A stretch of 45,083 nucleotides of DNA, taken from NCBI RefSeq assembly GCF_018327645.1, contig NZ_BMAY01000013.1, positions 1 to 45,083 of the forward strand. Reading direction: 5' to 3'. The position numbers and the translations under genes are program-made. This DNA is from Lactobacillus corticis. GTDB lineage: Bacteria > Bacillota > Bacilli > Lactobacillales > Lactobacillaceae. Positions within the stretch are counted from its first letter, which is position 1, and each line of letters starts with the position of its first letter. The notes beneath the pieces were generated by a model. It ran no database searches. It was not told the origin of the DNA and saw only the letters and a program-made list of their open reading frames with translations. Below are positions 9,356 to 18,402 of this stretch, one piece after another.

Positions 9356-10650
9356 TGTTTTCGACCTTGAAGAACGCCTTTAAGGATAAAGAGATTAGAA
9401 AGAAAATATATTTCACGCTTTTTATTCTATTGATTTATCGGATTGGTGCTAATATCACTGTCCCAGGAATCAATGCGAAAGCGATCAGTCAGGTATCATC
9501 AACGGGACTTGTATCAATGCTTGATACTGTTTCTGGTGGTGGACTTGACAACTATTCAATCTTTTCTTTGGGTGTTTCACCATACATCACTGCACAAATT
9601 GTTATTCAGTTGTTGCAGATGGATATTGTGCCTACACTTGTTGAATGGGGCAAGCAGGGTGAAGTTGGACGAAGAAAGACGAACCAGGTAACAAGATACT
9701 TAACTTTGGTGGTTGCCTTCGTTCAAAGTTTGGGAATTACCTTAGGATTTAACTCCTTAACGTCTTTAGGACTGGTTAAGACTCAAACTGCTTTATCTTA
9801 CGTTGAAATTGCCATCATCATGACTGGTGGTACGATGCTGTTGACCTGGTTGGGTGACGAAATTACTGATAAAGGTTTAGGAAATGGTGTTTCAGTAATT
9901 ATCTTTGCGGGAATCATCGCACGTCTTCCAAATGGACTGGCTTCAGTCTTCCAGGAATACATTACGGATGCTAGTTCAAGCGATCGGCTTCAAGGTGTTC
10001 TTTTCTTTGTCGGACTCATTCTTGTTATTCTGATCGTTACTCAAATTGTTACTTGGGTAGAACAAGCAGATCGTCGTATTCCAATTCAATATACGAGAAG
10101 AGCGACGACTAGCGGATCAGAAAGTTTTCTACCCTTAAAAGTTAATGTGTCTGGGGTTATTCCAGTTATCTTCGCCAGTTCATTTATTGTGACACCAGCA
10201 ACTATTTTGATGTTGTTCCAAAACTCGCACAGTGATGAAACTTGGTACCAAGTATGTAGTCAAATCTTCAGTATGCAAACTACTCCAGGTGTGATTCTTT
10301 ATACTGTGTTGATTATCTTGTTTACTTTCTTCTACGCTTTTGTTCAGGTAAATCCTGAAAAGCTGTCTGAAAACTTGACTAAGCAAGGTGCATATATTCC
10401 AAGTGTTCGGCCAGGGAAAGATACGCAAGGATTTGTATCAAAGACTTTGATCAGATTATCAACAGTAGGATCGGTCTTCCTAGGTTTGGTTGCATTGCTG
10501 CCACAACTTGCTACAAATATCTTTGACTTACCAAGTTCAATTGGCTTGGGCGGGACAAGTTTATTAATCGTAATTGGTGTTGTTCTAGAACTTTCACGGC
10601 AAATCAATGGTTTGTTGATGAAGAAGGAATATGTAGGATTCATTAGATAG
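9355..10650 (+). CDS. secY: Protein translocase channel subunit SecY
   Basis: The 431-residue protein is the main channel of the Sec translocon in the cell membrane, with ten hydrophobic segments expected. Visible SecY hallmarks are the N-terminal [20 protein letters not shown], the plug-region [20 protein letters not shown], and the cytoplasmic loop near residues 238-255 that contacts SecA and the ribosome ([15 protein letters not shown]). GAGGTGAT lies inside rplO. Base use becomes slightly more AT-rich than in the ribosomal genes. Confidence 0.97.
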   Translation: MFSTLKNAFKDKEIRKKIYFTLFILLIYRIGANITVPGINAKAISQVSSTGLVSMLDTVSGGGLDNYSIFSLGVSPYITAQIVIQLLQMDIVPTLVEWGKQGEVGRRKTNQVTRYLTLVVAFVQSLGITLGFNSLTSLGLVKTQTALSYVEIAIIMTGGTMLLTWLGDEITDKGLGNGVSVIIFAGIIARLPNGLASVFQEYITDASSSDRLQGVLFFVGLILVILIVTQIVTWVEQADRRIPIQYTRRATTSGSESFLPLKVNVSGVIPVIFASSFIVTPATILMLFQNSHSDETWYQVCSQIFSMQTTPGVILYTVLIILFTFFYAFVQVNPEKLSENLTKQGAYIPSVRPGKDTQGFVSKTLIRLSTVGSVFLGLVALLPQLATNIFDLPSSIGLGGTSLLIVIGVVLELSRQINGLLMKKEYVGFIR

Positions 10651-10661
10651 GAACGGAAAAA

Positions 10662-11315
10662 ATGATTAACTTGATTCTTTTGGGTTTGCCTGGTGCTGGT
10701 AAAGGTACTGTTTCAGAGCGAATCGTTGATAAGTATCACTTAACACATATCTCAACTGGGGATATGTTTAGGGAAGCTATGGCTAACAAGACTAAAGTTG
10801 GTCTTGAAGCCAAGAGCTACATTGATAAAGGTAATTTGGTACCTGATGAAGTAACTGCCAAATTGGTTGAAGAACGTTTAAACCAACCTGATATCAAAGA
10901 AGGCTTCATCTTGGATGGTTTTCCAAGAACCACTAAGCAAGCTGAACTTTTGGACGGGATTCTTGAACGAGTAAACAAGCCTTTATCAAATGTCATCTCA
11001 CTCGATGTCAATGAACAAACTTTGATTGAACGTTTGTCAGCCCGCTTCATGTGTAAGAATTGTGGTGCAACTTACAACAAGCTTACTAAGATGCCTAAAG
11101 TTGAAGGCACTTGTGATCGTTGTGGTGGCCACGAATTTTATCAACGTGAAGATGACAAGCCAGAAGTAGTTAAGAATCGTTTGGAAGTAAACGAAAAAAT
11201 GAATGCTCCTTTGAAAGACTTTTACGAAAAGAAAGGTTTGTTAACTGTTATTGACGGTGAACAAACTCCTGAAAAAGTCTTTAAAGATCTAGACGCAGTT
11301 TTGTCAAGAGATTAA
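10662..11315 (+). CDS. adk: Adenylate kinase
   Basis: The 217-residue enzyme converts AMP and ATP to two ADP. It has the P-loop GLPGAGKGT (residues 8-16), the GFPRT segment, and a long lid with a four-cysteine zinc site (CKNC and CDRC), as usual in Gram-positive adenylate kinases. It lies 11 bases after secY. The map gene often found next is absent, and an own promoter for infA follows. Confidence 0.97.
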   Translation: MINLILLGLPGAGKGTVSERIVDKYHLTHISTGDMFREAMANKTKVGLEAKSYIDKGNLVPDEVTAKLVEERLNQPDIKEGFILDGFPRTTKQAELLDGILERVNKPLSNVISLDVNEQTLIERLSARFMCKNCGATYNKLTKMPKVEGTCDRCGGHEFYQREDDKPEVVKNRLEVNEKMNAPLKDFYEKKGLLTVIDGEQTPEKVFKDLDAVLSRD

Positions 11316-11318
11316 TTG

Positions 11319-11346
11319 TTGAATTAATTTTTTGGCGTGCTATAAT
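11319..11346 (+). promoter_or_regulatory. Internal promoter before infA
   Basis: TTGAAT (11319-11324) and a perfect TATAAT (11341-11346) are separated by 16 bases, in the only sizeable gap (68 bases) between rpsJ and rpoA. There is no terminator before it, so infA to rplQ would be read both from here and from the upstream operon. Confidence 0.75.
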
Positions 11347-11383
11347 TTCAAAGTATGACTGTTTAAATTGCGGAGGAACAACT

Positions 11384-11605
11384 TTGGCAAAAGATGATGT
11401 CATTGAAGTAGAAGGTAAGGTAGTTGATACCTTACCTAATGCTATGTTTAAAGTTGAATTGGAGAATGGGGCTGAAATTTTAGCCCACGTTTCAGGGAAA
11501 ATCAGAATGCACTACATTCGTATTTTGCCTGGAGACAGAGTAACTGTTGAACTATCTCCATATGACTTAACTAAAGGTAGAATTACGTATCGATTTATTA
11601 AATAA
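11384..11605 (+). CDS. infA: Translation initiation factor IF-1
   Basis: The 73-residue protein is a single OB-fold (S1-like) domain with the IF-1 sequence [20 protein letters not shown] and [19 protein letters not shown]-1 occupies the A site of the small subunit during initiation. The start is TTG 11384 after CGGAGGA; the normal N-terminus AKDDVIE follows directly. Confidence 0.97.
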   Translation: MAKDDVIEVEGKVVDTLPNAMFKVELENGAEILAHVSGKIRMHYIRILPGDRVTVELSPYDLTKGRITYRFIK

Positions 11606-11616
11606 CGGAGGTAAAC

Positions 11617-11733
11617 ATGAAGGTTAGACCATCTGTTAAACCAATGTGCGAACATTGTAGAGTTATCAAGAGACATGGCCGTGTGATGGTTATTTGCCCA
11701 GCAAACCCAAAGCACAAGCAACGTCAAGGTTAA
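11617..11733 (+). CDS. rpmJ: 50S ribosomal protein L36, zinc-binding type
   Basis: This 38-residue protein is too short for ordinary gene finders, but its sequence ([20 protein letters not shown]) and length are those of L36. The zinc ligands are visible as Cys11, Cys14, Cys27 and His33, so it is the zinc-containing form. CGGAGGT precedes the ATG, 11 bases after infA. The order infA-rpmJ-rpsM is standard. Confidence 0.97.
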   Translation: MKVRPSVKPMCEHCRVIKRHGRVMVICPANPKHKQRQG

Positions 11734-11751
11734 AATAGGAGGTGCAAATAG

Positions 11752-12102
11752 ATGGCACGTATTGCTGGTGTAGACTTACCAAGAGAAAAAAGAGTCGTTA
11801 TCGCGCTGACCTACATTTACGGGATCGGTGATGCAACTGCTAAGAAGATCTGTGCTGATGCAGGTGTTTCTGAAGATATTCGGGCAAAGGATTTAACTCC
11901 AGAAGACCAAGAAAAGCTTCGTTCAGAAGTTGACAAGTACCGTGTAGAAGGTGACTTGCGTCGTCAAGTCAGCATGAACATTAAGCGGCTTGTTGATATC
12001 GGTTCTTACCGTGGTATTCGTCACCGCCGTGGACTTCCGGTTCGTGGTCAAAACACTAAGAACAACGCCCGTACTCGCAAGGGTTCAAAGAGAAGTCGTT
12101 AA
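11752..12102 (+). CDS. rpsM: 30S ribosomal protein S13
   Basis: The 116-residue protein begins [26 protein letters not shown] and ends in the basic tail ([18 protein letters not shown]) that touches P-site tRNA. S13 makes the head bridge to L5. AGGAGGTG precedes the ATG. Confidence 0.97.
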   Translation: MARIAGVDLPREKRVVIALTYIYGIGDATAKKICADAGVSEDIRAKDLTPEDQEKLRSEVDKYRVEGDLRRQVSMNIKRLVDIGSYRGIRHRRGLPVRGQNTKNNARTRKGSKRSR

Positions 12103-12126
12103 TTTAGGTTTTAAGGAGGTTTATTA

Positions 12127-12516
12127 ATGCCTGCAAAGAAAACAGCGCGTAAGCGTCGTGTGAAGAAGCATGTTGAAAGCGGCGTAGCTCACATTCACTC
12201 AACTTTCAACAACACTTTAGTCATGATTACTGACGTTCAAGGTAACGCCGTTGCTTGGTCTTCAGCTGGTGCATTGGGCTTTAAGGGTTCACGTAAGTCA
12301 ACTCCATTTGCTGCTCAAATGGCAGCTGAAGCTGCAGCCAAGACTGCTATGGACCAAGGTATGAAGCACGTAGAAGTTTCAGTTAAAGGTCCTGGTGCTG
12401 GTCGTGAATCAGCTATTCGTTCACTTCAAGCTACTGGTCTTGAAATTACTGCAATTCGTGACGTTACGCCAGTTCCACACAATGGTTCCAGACCACCAAA
12501 ACGTCGTCGTGTTTAA
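12127..12516 (+). CDS. rpsK: 30S ribosomal protein S11
   Basis: The 129-residue protein has the S11 segments [36 protein letters not shown] and the C-terminal [19 protein letters not shown]11 lies on the platform near the mRNA exit. AAGGAGGT precedes the ATG. The 45-base gap to rpoA holds a weak GTCCT/AGGAC hairpin. Confidence 0.97.
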   Translation: MPAKKTARKRRVKKHVESGVAHIHSTFNNTLVMITDVQGNAVAWSSAGALGFKGSRKSTPFAAQMAAEAAAKTAMDQGMKHVEVSVKGPGAGRESAIRSLQATGLEITAIRDVTPVPHNGSRPPKRRRV

Positions 12517-12561
12517 TCTTGTCCTTGATGGAGGACGTTACGTTTTGAAAGGGGCCCAGTA

Positions 12562-13500
12562 ATGATTGAATTTGAAAAACCAAATATTACCGTTATTGAT
12601 CAAGATGAAGCTTACGGTAAATTTGTTGTTGAACCACTTGAACGTGGCTTTGGGACGACCTTAGGCAACTCATTGCGCAGAGTTTTGCTAACTTCGATCC
12701 CGGGCACCGGACTCGTCTACGTTCAAATCGATGGAGTGTTGCATGAATTTTCTACCATCCCAGGTGTTAGAGAAGATGTAACCAAGATCATCTTGAACTT
12801 GAAGAAACTTGAACTTAAGTCATTTTCTGATGAGCAGAAGATTATTGAGCTTGATGTTGAAGGTCCGGCTACGGTCACTGCTGACGACTTAAAAGTTGAT
12901 GCAGATGTTCAAGTTCTTAACCCAGATCAGTACATTTGTACCATTGCTGAAGGTGGCCACTTGCACATGCAAATTGCGATCAACAATGGTCGTGGTTACA
13001 TTGCTGCAAGTGATAACAAGACTGATGATATGCCTATCGGTGTTATTCCAGTTGATTCTCTGTACTCACCAATCAAGAAAGTTAACTACCAAGTAGAAGC
13101 TACTCGTGTTGGTAAGAGAGATGACTACGACAAGCTAACTTTAGAGATCTGGACTGACGGCTCAATCAAGCCAAATGACGCCCTTAGTTTTGCTGCCAAA
13201 ATCTTGGTTGAACACTTCAAGGTATTTGAATCGGCAGATGCAAGTGCCCAATACAGCGAAGTAATGGTTGAAAAGGAAGACGACAAGAAAGAAAAGAAGC
13301 TTGAAATGACTATTGAAGAGCTTGATCTTTCAGTTCGTTCATACAACTGCTTGAAGCGTGCTGGCATTAACACGTTGCAAGAATTGACAGACAAGACTGA
13401 AGCGGACATGATGCGCGTACGTAACTTAGGACGCAAGTCATTGGAAGAAGTAAAGAACAAATTAGCAGACTTAGGTTTATCACTTCGTCAAGAAGACTAA
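12562..13500 (+). CDS. rpoA: RNA polymerase alpha subunit
   Basis: The 312-residue protein has the N-terminal dimerisation domain (about 1-230, with [18 protein letters not shown]), a charged linker ([13 protein letters not shown]), and a C-terminal domain (about 250-312) that binds UP-element DNA and regulators, including [20 protein letters not shown]. Length and domain order are normal. GAAAGGGG precedes the ATG. Confidence 0.98.
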   Translation: MIEFEKPNITVIDQDEAYGKFVVEPLERGFGTTLGNSLRRVLLTSIPGTGLVYVQIDGVLHEFSTIPGVREDVTKIILNLKKLELKSFSDEQKIIELDVEGPATVTADDLKVDADVQVLNPDQYICTIAEGGHLHMQIAINNGRGYIAASDNKTDDMPIGVIPVDSLYSPIKKVNYQVEATRVGKRDDYDKLTLEIWTDGSIKPNDALSFAAKILVEHFKVFESADASAQYSEVMVEKEDDKKEKKLEMTIEELDLSVRSYNCLKRAGINTLQELTDKTEADMMRVRNLGRKSLEEVKNKLADLGLSLRQED

Positions 13501-13524
13501 GTTTGCGAACAAGGAGGCAAATTC

Positions 13525-13908
13525 ATGGCATACCGTAAATTAGGTCGCGATAGTGCTCACAGAAAAGCAATGCTCCGTGAAATGACTACTCAATTGATCA
13601 TCAACGAACGCATTGTTACGACTGAAGCTCGCGCCAAAGAAATCCGCAAGACTGCTGAAAAGATGATTACTTTGGGCAAGCGCGGTGACTTAGCTGCTCG
13701 TCGTCAAGCTGCAGCATTCATCCGTAAGGAAGTTGCTGACATTCATGAAGAAAACGATGCAGTTGTTGTAAAGAACGCTTTACAAAAGCTTTTCTCAGAT
13801 GTTGCACCTCGTTACAAAGACCGTAATGGTGGTTACACTAGAATCTTGAAGCTTGCTAAGGCTCGTAAGGGCGATGCAGCTCCAATGGTTATTCTTGAAC
13901 TTGTTTAA
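13525..13908 (+). CDS. rplQ: 50S ribosomal protein L17
   Basis: The 127-residue protein begins [20 protein letters not shown], the L17 signature, and ends normally ([20 protein letters not shown]). It is the last gene of the alpha operon. AAGGAGG precedes the ATG. The intergenic region after it contains a palindrome, a fold with alternative pairings and a terminator. Confidence 0.97.
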   Translation: MAYRKLGRDSAHRKAMLREMTTQLIINERIVTTEARAKEIRKTAEKMITLGKRGDLAARRQAAAFIRKEVADIHEENDAVVVKNALQKLFSDVAPRYKDRNGGYTRILKLAKARKGDAAPMVILELV

Positions 13909-13926
13909 TAGCAAAAGATAACCAAA

Positions 13927-13942
13927 CTTAATACGTATTAAG
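13927..13942. repeat. Perfect 16-base palindrome after rplQ
   Basis: CTTAATACGTATTAAG is fully self-complementary and starts 18 bases after the rplQ stop. As DNA it could be an operator; as RNA it cannot form a stable hairpin, because it has no loop. Its role is unknown. Confidence 0.5.
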
Positions 13943-13946
13943 AATT

Positions 13947-14044
13947 ATCCATGGAAGCGAGAATAAGCGCGATGATGATGGCCGAAAGGCTTAGTCTAGC
14001 TTAGATGATTTTGATCATCCCTCATCATGGATGATTTTTTTTTT
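13947..14044 (+). promoter_or_regulatory. Candidate RNA attenuator between rplQ and ecfA1
   Basis: Several pairings exclude each other. ATCCATG (13947-13953) can pair with CATGGAT (14026-14032). GATGAT (14004-14009) can pair with ATCATC (14014-14019) around a TTTG loop. Either blocks the terminator stem ATCATCC/GGATGAT (14014-14020 with 14029-14035). TAAGC (13964-13968) can pair with GCTTA at 13989 or 13999, around the small hairpin GCC-GAAA-GGC (13981-13990). This resembles a riboswitch or attenuator; a branched terminator is the simpler alternative. Confidence 0.4.
14014..14044 (+). terminator. Intrinsic terminator of the alpha operon
   Basis: ATCATCC (14014-14020) pairs with GGATGAT (14029-14035) around an eight-base loop, followed by nine further T (14036-14044). 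The stem is short and AT-rich, but the T run is long. Confidence 0.75.
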
Positions 14045-14055
14045 ACACTTATTTT

Positions 14056-14064
14056 TGGTAAAAT
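14056..14064 (+). promoter_or_regulatory. Possible extended -10 promoter for ecfA1
   Basis: TGGTAAAAT matches an extended -10 element (TGnTATAAT). The only -35 candidate at 17 bases is the T run of the terminator, so the element is weak. If active, it would give ecfA1 a short leader of about 18 bases. Confidence 0.4.
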
Positions 14065-14088
14065 TGAACTGTTTTAGGTGGTGATCAA

Positions 14089-14940
14089 ATGGTACAAGAA
14101 AATATTGTCAGCATGCGAAATGTAACGTTTACATACCGTGAAGCTTCAAAACCAGCTGTAGACAATTTAAATCTCGATATTCCAAAGGGCAGCTGGGTGT
14201 CAATCATCGGTCATAACGGCAGTGGTAAATCAACCATAACCAGGCTGATCGATGGTTTAATTGCATCAGACAATCTTGAAAAATCAAAAATCTTCATTGA
14301 TGGAGTAGAATTGACTCCAGAGACTGTTTGGGATTTACGCAAGCAGATCGGAATTGTTTTTCAAAATCCCGATAATCAATTTGTGGGAGCGACGGTTGCT
14401 GATGATGTTGCCTTTGGCCTAGAGAATCGTGGCATTGCCCGCCCAGAAATGGTTAAGAGAGTCGCTCAGGCCCTTAAAGATGTGGGAATGGATGATTATG
14501 CTAAAACAGAGCCAAGCAACCTCTCAGGCGGTCAAAAACAGCGTGTCGCGATTGCTGGGATCTTGGCTGTTCATCCGCAAATTATCATTTTAGACGAAGC
14601 TACTTCGATGCTTGATCCGGAAGGTCGCGATGAAATTCTGCACATAGTGCGTGAAATGCAAAAACGCGATCACCTGACGGTAATCTCAATTACTCATGAC
14701 ATTAATGCTGTTAATAACAGTGATTTAGTAGCAGTGGTAGATGACGGGAAGCTGCTAGCGTATGACCAGCCTGACAAGATTTTTTCCCATACCAAGCTGC
14801 TGCGCGAAATCGGCTTAGACGTGCCTTTCTTTTATCAAGTTCGCGATAGCCTAGAGGCGGCTGGAGTTAGCGTGCCATCGTCTATTAGCTCAGAAGAAGA
14901 GTTGGTTAACTACTTATGTCAATTGAATTCAAAAATGTAA
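14089..14940 (+). CDS. ecfA1: Energy-coupling factor transporter ATPase EcfA1
   Basis: The 283-residue ABC ATPase has Walker [10 protein letters not shown] (residues 41-49), Q-loop [11 protein letters not shown] (about 90-100), signature LSGGQKQR (145-152), Walker [10 protein letters not shown] (168-176) and the switch histidine (His203). It pairs with EcfA2 to drive group II ECF transporters, which serve several exchangeable vitamin-binding S components. AGGTGGTGA precedes the ATG. The last 25 bases overlap ecfA2. No S component gene lies nearby. Confidence 0.95.
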   Translation: MVQENIVSMRNVTFTYREASKPAVDNLNLDIPKGSWVSIIGHNGSGKSTITRLIDGLIASDNLEKSKIFIDGVELTPETVWDLRKQIGIVFQNPDNQFVGATVADDVAFGLENRGIARPEMVKRVAQALKDVGMDDYAKTEPSNLSGGQKQRVAIAGILAVHPQIIILDEATSMLDPEGRDEILHIVREMQKRDHLTVISITHDINAVNNSDLVAVVDDGKLLAYDQPDKIFSHTKLLREIGLDVPFFYQVRDSLEAAGVSVPSSISSEEELVNYLCQLNSKM

Positions 14941-15776
14941 GTTATATCTATTCACCAGGAAGTCCCTTAGAACAAAAAGGGCTGGACCAGGTAAGTTTTA
15001 AGATCAAAGAGAATAGTTTTACTGCTTTAATCGGCCATACTGGCAGTGGCAAGTCCACGTTAATGCAGCATTTTAATGCGCTCTTAAAACCGACTGAGGG
15101 TGAAATCACGATTGCGGGATACACCATCAATAAAGACACTAGCAACAAAAATCTAAAACAGTTGCGCAAAAATGTAAGTCTGGTATTTCAGTTTCCAGAA
15201 AGTCAGCTCTTTGAAAACACAGTGTTAGCTGATATTGCTTTTGGACCCAAGAATTTTGGTTATAGCGAGGACGAAGCTAAAGAACTTGCACTGAAGTGGT
15301 TAAAGAAAGTTGGTCTAGATGAAACCGTCGCCGAGCGGTCGCCGTTTGAACTTTCAGGCGGTCAAATGCGGCGAATTGCAATTGCTGGGGTAATGGCCTA
15401 TGAACCAGCCATTTTGTGTTTAGATGAACCAGCTGCCGGACTCGATCCGCGCGGGCGCAAAGAAATGCTGGAATTATTCAAAGAATATCAAGAAAGCGGC
15501 CACACAGTAATCTTGGTAACCCACAATATGGACGATGTTGCAGACTATGCTGACGACGTTTTGGTCATGGAAGGCGGAAAGTTGATCAAGCATGCCACAC
15601 CCAAGGAGGTATTTGCTGACGCTTCTTGGCTGACTGCTCACCACTTGGGTTCGCCAACCGCCGCTAAGTTTGCCCAAAAGCTAGCACAAAAAGGCTTGCA
15701 GCTAGATGACGAGGTTTTAACCTTAAATGAGTTAACGCAAGCTCTAAAAGCAAAAATGAAAGCAGGTGAAGCATGA
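14916..15776 (+). CDS. ecfA2: Energy-coupling factor transporter ATPase EcfA2
   Basis: The 286-residue ATPase has Walker [10 protein letters not shown] (residues 40-48), Q-loop [11 protein letters not shown] (90-100), signature LSGGQMRR (146-153) and [10 protein letters not shown] (169-178). It is the second half of the EcfA heterodimer. Its start lies 25 bases inside ecfA1 and its stop overlaps ecfT by four bases (ATGA), so all three are co-translated. The C-terminal tail after residue 230 is typical of EcfA proteins. Confidence 0.95.
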   Translation: MSIEFKNVSYIYSPGSPLEQKGLDQVSFKIKENSFTALIGHTGSGKSTLMQHFNALLKPTEGEITIAGYTINKDTSNKNLKQLRKNVSLVFQFPESQLFENTVLADIAFGPKNFGYSEDEAKELALKWLKKVGLDETVAERSPFELSGGQMRRIAIAGVMAYEPAILCLDEPAAGLDPRGRKEMLELFKEYQESGHTVILVTHNMDDVADYADDVLVMEGGKLIKHATPKEVFADASWLTAHHLGSPTAAKFAQKLAQKGLQLDDEVLTLNELTQALKAKMKAGEA

Positions 15777-16570
15777 GCAAAATCATAATTGGTCGATACA
15801 TCCCTGGTGATACCTATATTTATAAAATGGATCCCCGGGGCAAGTTGCTGACGTGCTTTATTTTTGTGTTTGTCATCTTCTTAGCCAACAATTGGGTGAC
15901 CTACAGCATCATCACCTTGTATACTCTACTAGCAATTATTGGCACGCATTTGCGCCCAAAGGTGTTTTGGGATGGGGTAAAGCCAATGGTTTTCCTGATT
16001 CTATTTACATCGCTGTTGCAATTGTTTTTTACCACAGGTGGAAAAGTTTATTGGCATTGGTGGGGGCTGTGGATAACTAATTACGGCATTCGCAATGCGA
16101 TTTACATTTTCTTACGCTTTACCCTAATCATCCTGATCTCAACGGTCATGACGGTTACTACGCAGCCTTTAGAAATTGCTGATGGAATTGAATGGCTGCT
16201 GTGGCCTTTAAAGTGGATTAAGGTTCCGGTAGAAAAAATTGCCTTGGTGATGTCAATCGCACTCCGTTTTGTACCTACACTGTTTGATGAAACCTTAAAA
16301 ATCATGAACGCGCAGCGCGCACGCGGGGCTGATTTCAACGACGGTGGGTTGATCAAGCGGATCAAGGCAATTGCTCCCCTGATCGTCCCGCTATTTATCA
16401 ATTCCCTAGAAGTGGCGGTAGATCTTTCTACTGCGATGGAAGCGCGGGGATATCAAGGCAGCGAGGGCCGTACCAAATACCGGGTACTGAGCTGGAGCAG
16501 ATACGATTTGATTAATTTGGGCAGTTTTATCGCCCTCATAGTACTACTAGAGATTTTTAGAATACGCTAA
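15773..16570 (+). CDS. ecfT: Energy-coupling factor transporter transmembrane protein EcfT
   Basis: The 265-residue membrane protein has several hydrophobic segments and two Ala-Arg-Gly coupling motifs on helices that dock into the ATPases: QRARGADF (about residue 182) and MEARGYQG (about residue 222). It carries the S component through the membrane during transport. It overlaps ecfA2 by four bases and truA by one. Confidence 0.94.
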   Translation: MSKIIIGRYIPGDTYIYKMDPRGKLLTCFIFVFVIFLANNWVTYSIITLYTLLAIIGTHLRPKVFWDGVKPMVFLILFTSLLQLFFTTGGKVYWHWWGLWITNYGIRNAIYIFLRFTLIILISTVMTVTTQPLEIADGIEWLLWPLKWIKVPVEKIALVMSIALRFVPTLFDETLKIMNAQRARGADFNDGGLIKRIKAIAPLIVPLFINSLEVAVDLSTAMEARGYQGSEGRTKYRVLSWSRYDLINLGSFIALIVLLEIFRIR

Positions 16571-17352
16571 TGACAAGATATAAAATGACGATGGCTTATG
16601 ATGGCCATCTTTTTCATGGTTTTCAAGTTCAACCTGATCAACGGACCGTTCAAGGGGTAGTTGAAGACGTTTTAAAAAGAATGACTAAAGGCAAGTATGT
16701 CAAAGTGGAAGGTTCCGGGCGCACCGATGCAGGAGTACATGCGATGGGGCAGGTAATTCATTTTGATTACCCGCAGCGCGAAATACCTGCCGAAAGAATG
16801 TTACCGGCACTCAATTCCCAAATGCCGACGGATATCATCTTTACAAATTGCGAAATTGTCGATGATGATTTTCACGTCCGCTACAGTGCCAAAGGCAAGT
16901 GGTATCGGTATCGCTGCAGCTTGGATCACTTTGTAAATCCTTTTAAGCGTTTCTATACGGGACATTTTCCCTATCCCTTGGATGTAGCTAAGATGCAAAA
17001 AGCCGCTAGCGACCTAATTGGAACACATGATTTTACCAGTTTTGCAGCTAGTGGCGGGTCGATCGAAGACAAGGTGCGAACCATTTACTACGTGAATATT
17101 CAAGAAGATAAGGCCAATAATGAAATCATTTTTGATTTTATCGGCAGCGGATTTTTGTACAATATGGTCCGCATTTTGGTTGCCATGCTGCTAGAAATAG
17201 GCAATGGCCGGCGTCCGGTAGATGATATTCCCCGGGTAATAGCAGCCAAAAATCGCCTGGAGGTTCAAGGAACGGCCCATGCAAGCGGGTTATATTTGTA
17301 TCATGTATTCTATGAAGACGTACCAGCAAAATATCGACTCGATCTACAATAA
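16570..17352 (+). CDS. truA: tRNA pseudouridine synthase A
   Basis: The 260-residue enzyme makes pseudouridine at tRNA positions 38-40. The catalytic aspartate is Asp53 in [11 protein letters not shown]. Further family segments are [15 protein letters not shown] and the C-terminal [20 protein letters not shown]. It starts in the ecfT stop (TAATG). The ecfA1-ecfA2-ecfT-truA order after the alpha operon is common in Firmicutes, with rplM-rpsI following. Confidence 0.96.
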   Translation: MTRYKMTMAYDGHLFHGFQVQPDQRTVQGVVEDVLKRMTKGKYVKVEGSGRTDAGVHAMGQVIHFDYPQREIPAERMLPALNSQMPTDIIFTNCEIVDDDFHVRYSAKGKWYRYRCSLDHFVNPFKRFYTGHFPYPLDVAKMQKAASDLIGTHDFTSFAASGGSIEDKVRTIYYVNIQEDKANNEIIFDFIGSGFLYNMVRILVAMLLEIGNGRRPVDDIPRVIAAKNRLEVQGTAHASGLYLYHVFYEDVPAKYRLDLQ

Positions 17353-17357
17353 AATAA

Positions 17358-17386
17358 TTGACTTTTAGGCCATTTCGACGTACATT
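17358..17386 (+). promoter_or_regulatory. Promoter of rplM-rpsI
   Basis: TTGACT (17358-17363) and TACATT (17381-17386) are 17 bases apart. A second -10-like TATAGT lies at 17389-17394. Transcription would start near 17393-17400, giving a leader of about 65 bases. Confidence 0.6.
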
Positions 17387-17396
17387 AGTATAGTAT

Positions 17397-17450
17397 GTTT
17401 GTCCACGATAGGCCCCGGAAACTTATTGTTTTCAAACTGCAAAAATACGG
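17397..17450 (+). promoter_or_regulatory. Structured leader of rplM, possible L13 autoregulatory element
   Basis: GTTTG (17397-17401) can pair with CAAAC (17433-17437), enclosing the conserved-looking GC block AGGCCCCGG and a smaller alternative GGAAAC/GTTTTC hairpin. A short L13 leader is known upstream of rplM in Firmicutes. I recognise the position and size, but cannot confirm the match by eye. Confidence 0.45.
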
Positions 17451-17461
17451 AGGAATTTAAA

Positions 17462-17905
17462 TTGCGTACTACACCATTAGCAAAATCAGGTGAAATCGAA
17501 CGTAAGTGGTATGTTATCGATGCAACTGACGTATCTTTAGGTCGTCTGTCTGCAGCCGTAGCTACTATCTTGAGAGGTAAGAACAAGCCTCAATACACAC
17601 CAAATGTTGACACTGGCGACAACGTTATTATCATTAACGCTTCAAAGGTTAAGTTGACTGGTAAGAAGGCTACTGACAAGATTTACTACCACCACTCATC
17701 ATGGCGTGGCGGCCTGAAGGCTACTCCAGCCGGCCAAATGCGTGAAGAAAACCCAGTTAGATTGATCGAATTGTCAGTTAAGGGTATGCTTCCAAAGAAC
17801 ACTCTTGGTCACCAAGAATTCTTAAAGCTGCACGTTTACGCAGATGCTGAACACAAGCACGAAGCACAAAAGCCTGAAGCATTAGACATCAACGAATTGA
17901 TTTAA
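17462..17905 (+). CDS. rplM: 50S ribosomal protein L13
   Basis: The protein is 147 residues from TTG 17462 and begins [20 protein letters not shown], the normal lactobacillar start, eight bases after GGAGG. The reading frame is open further upstream to a TTG at 17399, but that part lies in the leader and lacks a ribosome binding site. L13 is an early assembly protein of the large subunit. The gap to rpsI is 13 bases. Confidence 0.96.
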   Translation: MRTTPLAKSGEIERKWYVIDATDVSLGRLSAAVATILRGKNKPQYTPNVDTGDNVIIINASKVKLTGKKATDKIYYHHSSWRGGLKATPAGQMREENPVRLIELSVKGMLPKNTLGHQEFLKLHVYADAEHKHEAQKPEALDINELI

Positions 17906-17918
17906 GGAGGTTATCTAA

Positions 17919-18314
17919 ATGGCACAACAAGCTGCATACGCAGGTACTGGTCGTCGCAAGGATTCAGTTGCGCGCGTTCGTTTAGTACCAGGCAACGGTA
18001 CAATTACTGTTAACGGCAAAGATGTTGACTCATACATCCCATACCCAAACTTGGTTAAGGACTTGAAGCAACCTTTGACTTTAACTGAAACCGATGGTCA
18101 ATACGACGTTTTAGTAAACGTTAACGGTGGTGGCTTCTCAGGTCAAGCTGGGGCCATTCGTCACGGTATTGCACGGGCTTTGCTTGAAGTTGACCCAGAC
18201 TTCCGTGGTCCACTTAAGAAGGCTGGTTTCCTTACTCGTGACCCAAGAATGAAGGAAAGAAAGAAGCCAGGTCTGAAGAAGGCTCGTAAGGCTTCACAAT
18301 TCTCAAAGCGTTAA
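17919..18314 (+). CDS. rpsI: 30S ribosomal protein S9
   Basis: The 131-residue protein contains [19 protein letters not shown] near its start and ends in the conserved [11 protein letters not shown] tail, whose last Lys-Arg touches P-site tRNA. GGAGG precedes the ATG. It is the last gene of the two-gene rplM operon and is followed by a terminator. Confidence 0.97.
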   Translation: MAQQAAYAGTGRRKDSVARVRLVPGNGTITVNGKDVDSYIPYPNLVKDLKQPLTLTETDGQYDVLVNVNGGGFSGQAGAIRHGIARALLEVDPDFRGPLKKAGFLTRDPRMKERKKPGLKKARKASQFSKR

Positions 18315-18338
18315 TATTTATTATCAGCGTTTCTCAAA

Positions 18339-18369
18339 ACACATCAGCAATTTGCTGGTGTGTTTTTTT
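18339..18369 (+). terminator. Terminator of rplM-rpsI
   Basis: ACACATCAGC (18339-18348) pairs with GCTGGTGTGT (18354-18363) with a single G-T pair around a five-base loop, followed by six T. Confidence 0.9.
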
Positions 18370-18373
18370 GATG

Positions 18374-18402
18374 TAAAAAAATAGGCGTCGTCACGCCTAT
18401 TT
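18374..18402 (-). terminator. Terminator of the minus-strand MFS gene
   Basis: AAATAGGCGT (18379-18388) pairs with ACGCCTATTT (18393-18402). On the minus strand the stem is followed by a T run (A run 18374-18380 on the plus strand). The stem includes the MFS stop codon. Confidence 0.8.

Noticed and set aside
13125-13460. Minus-strand 111-codon frame opposite rpoA
   Set aside because: It lies entirely within the conserved rpoA gene and has a low-complexity Ser-rich product; a shadow.
17399-17461. N-terminal extension of L13 from TTG 17399
   Set aside because: These codons lie in the leader hairpin, have no ribosome binding site and are not part of known L13 proteins.
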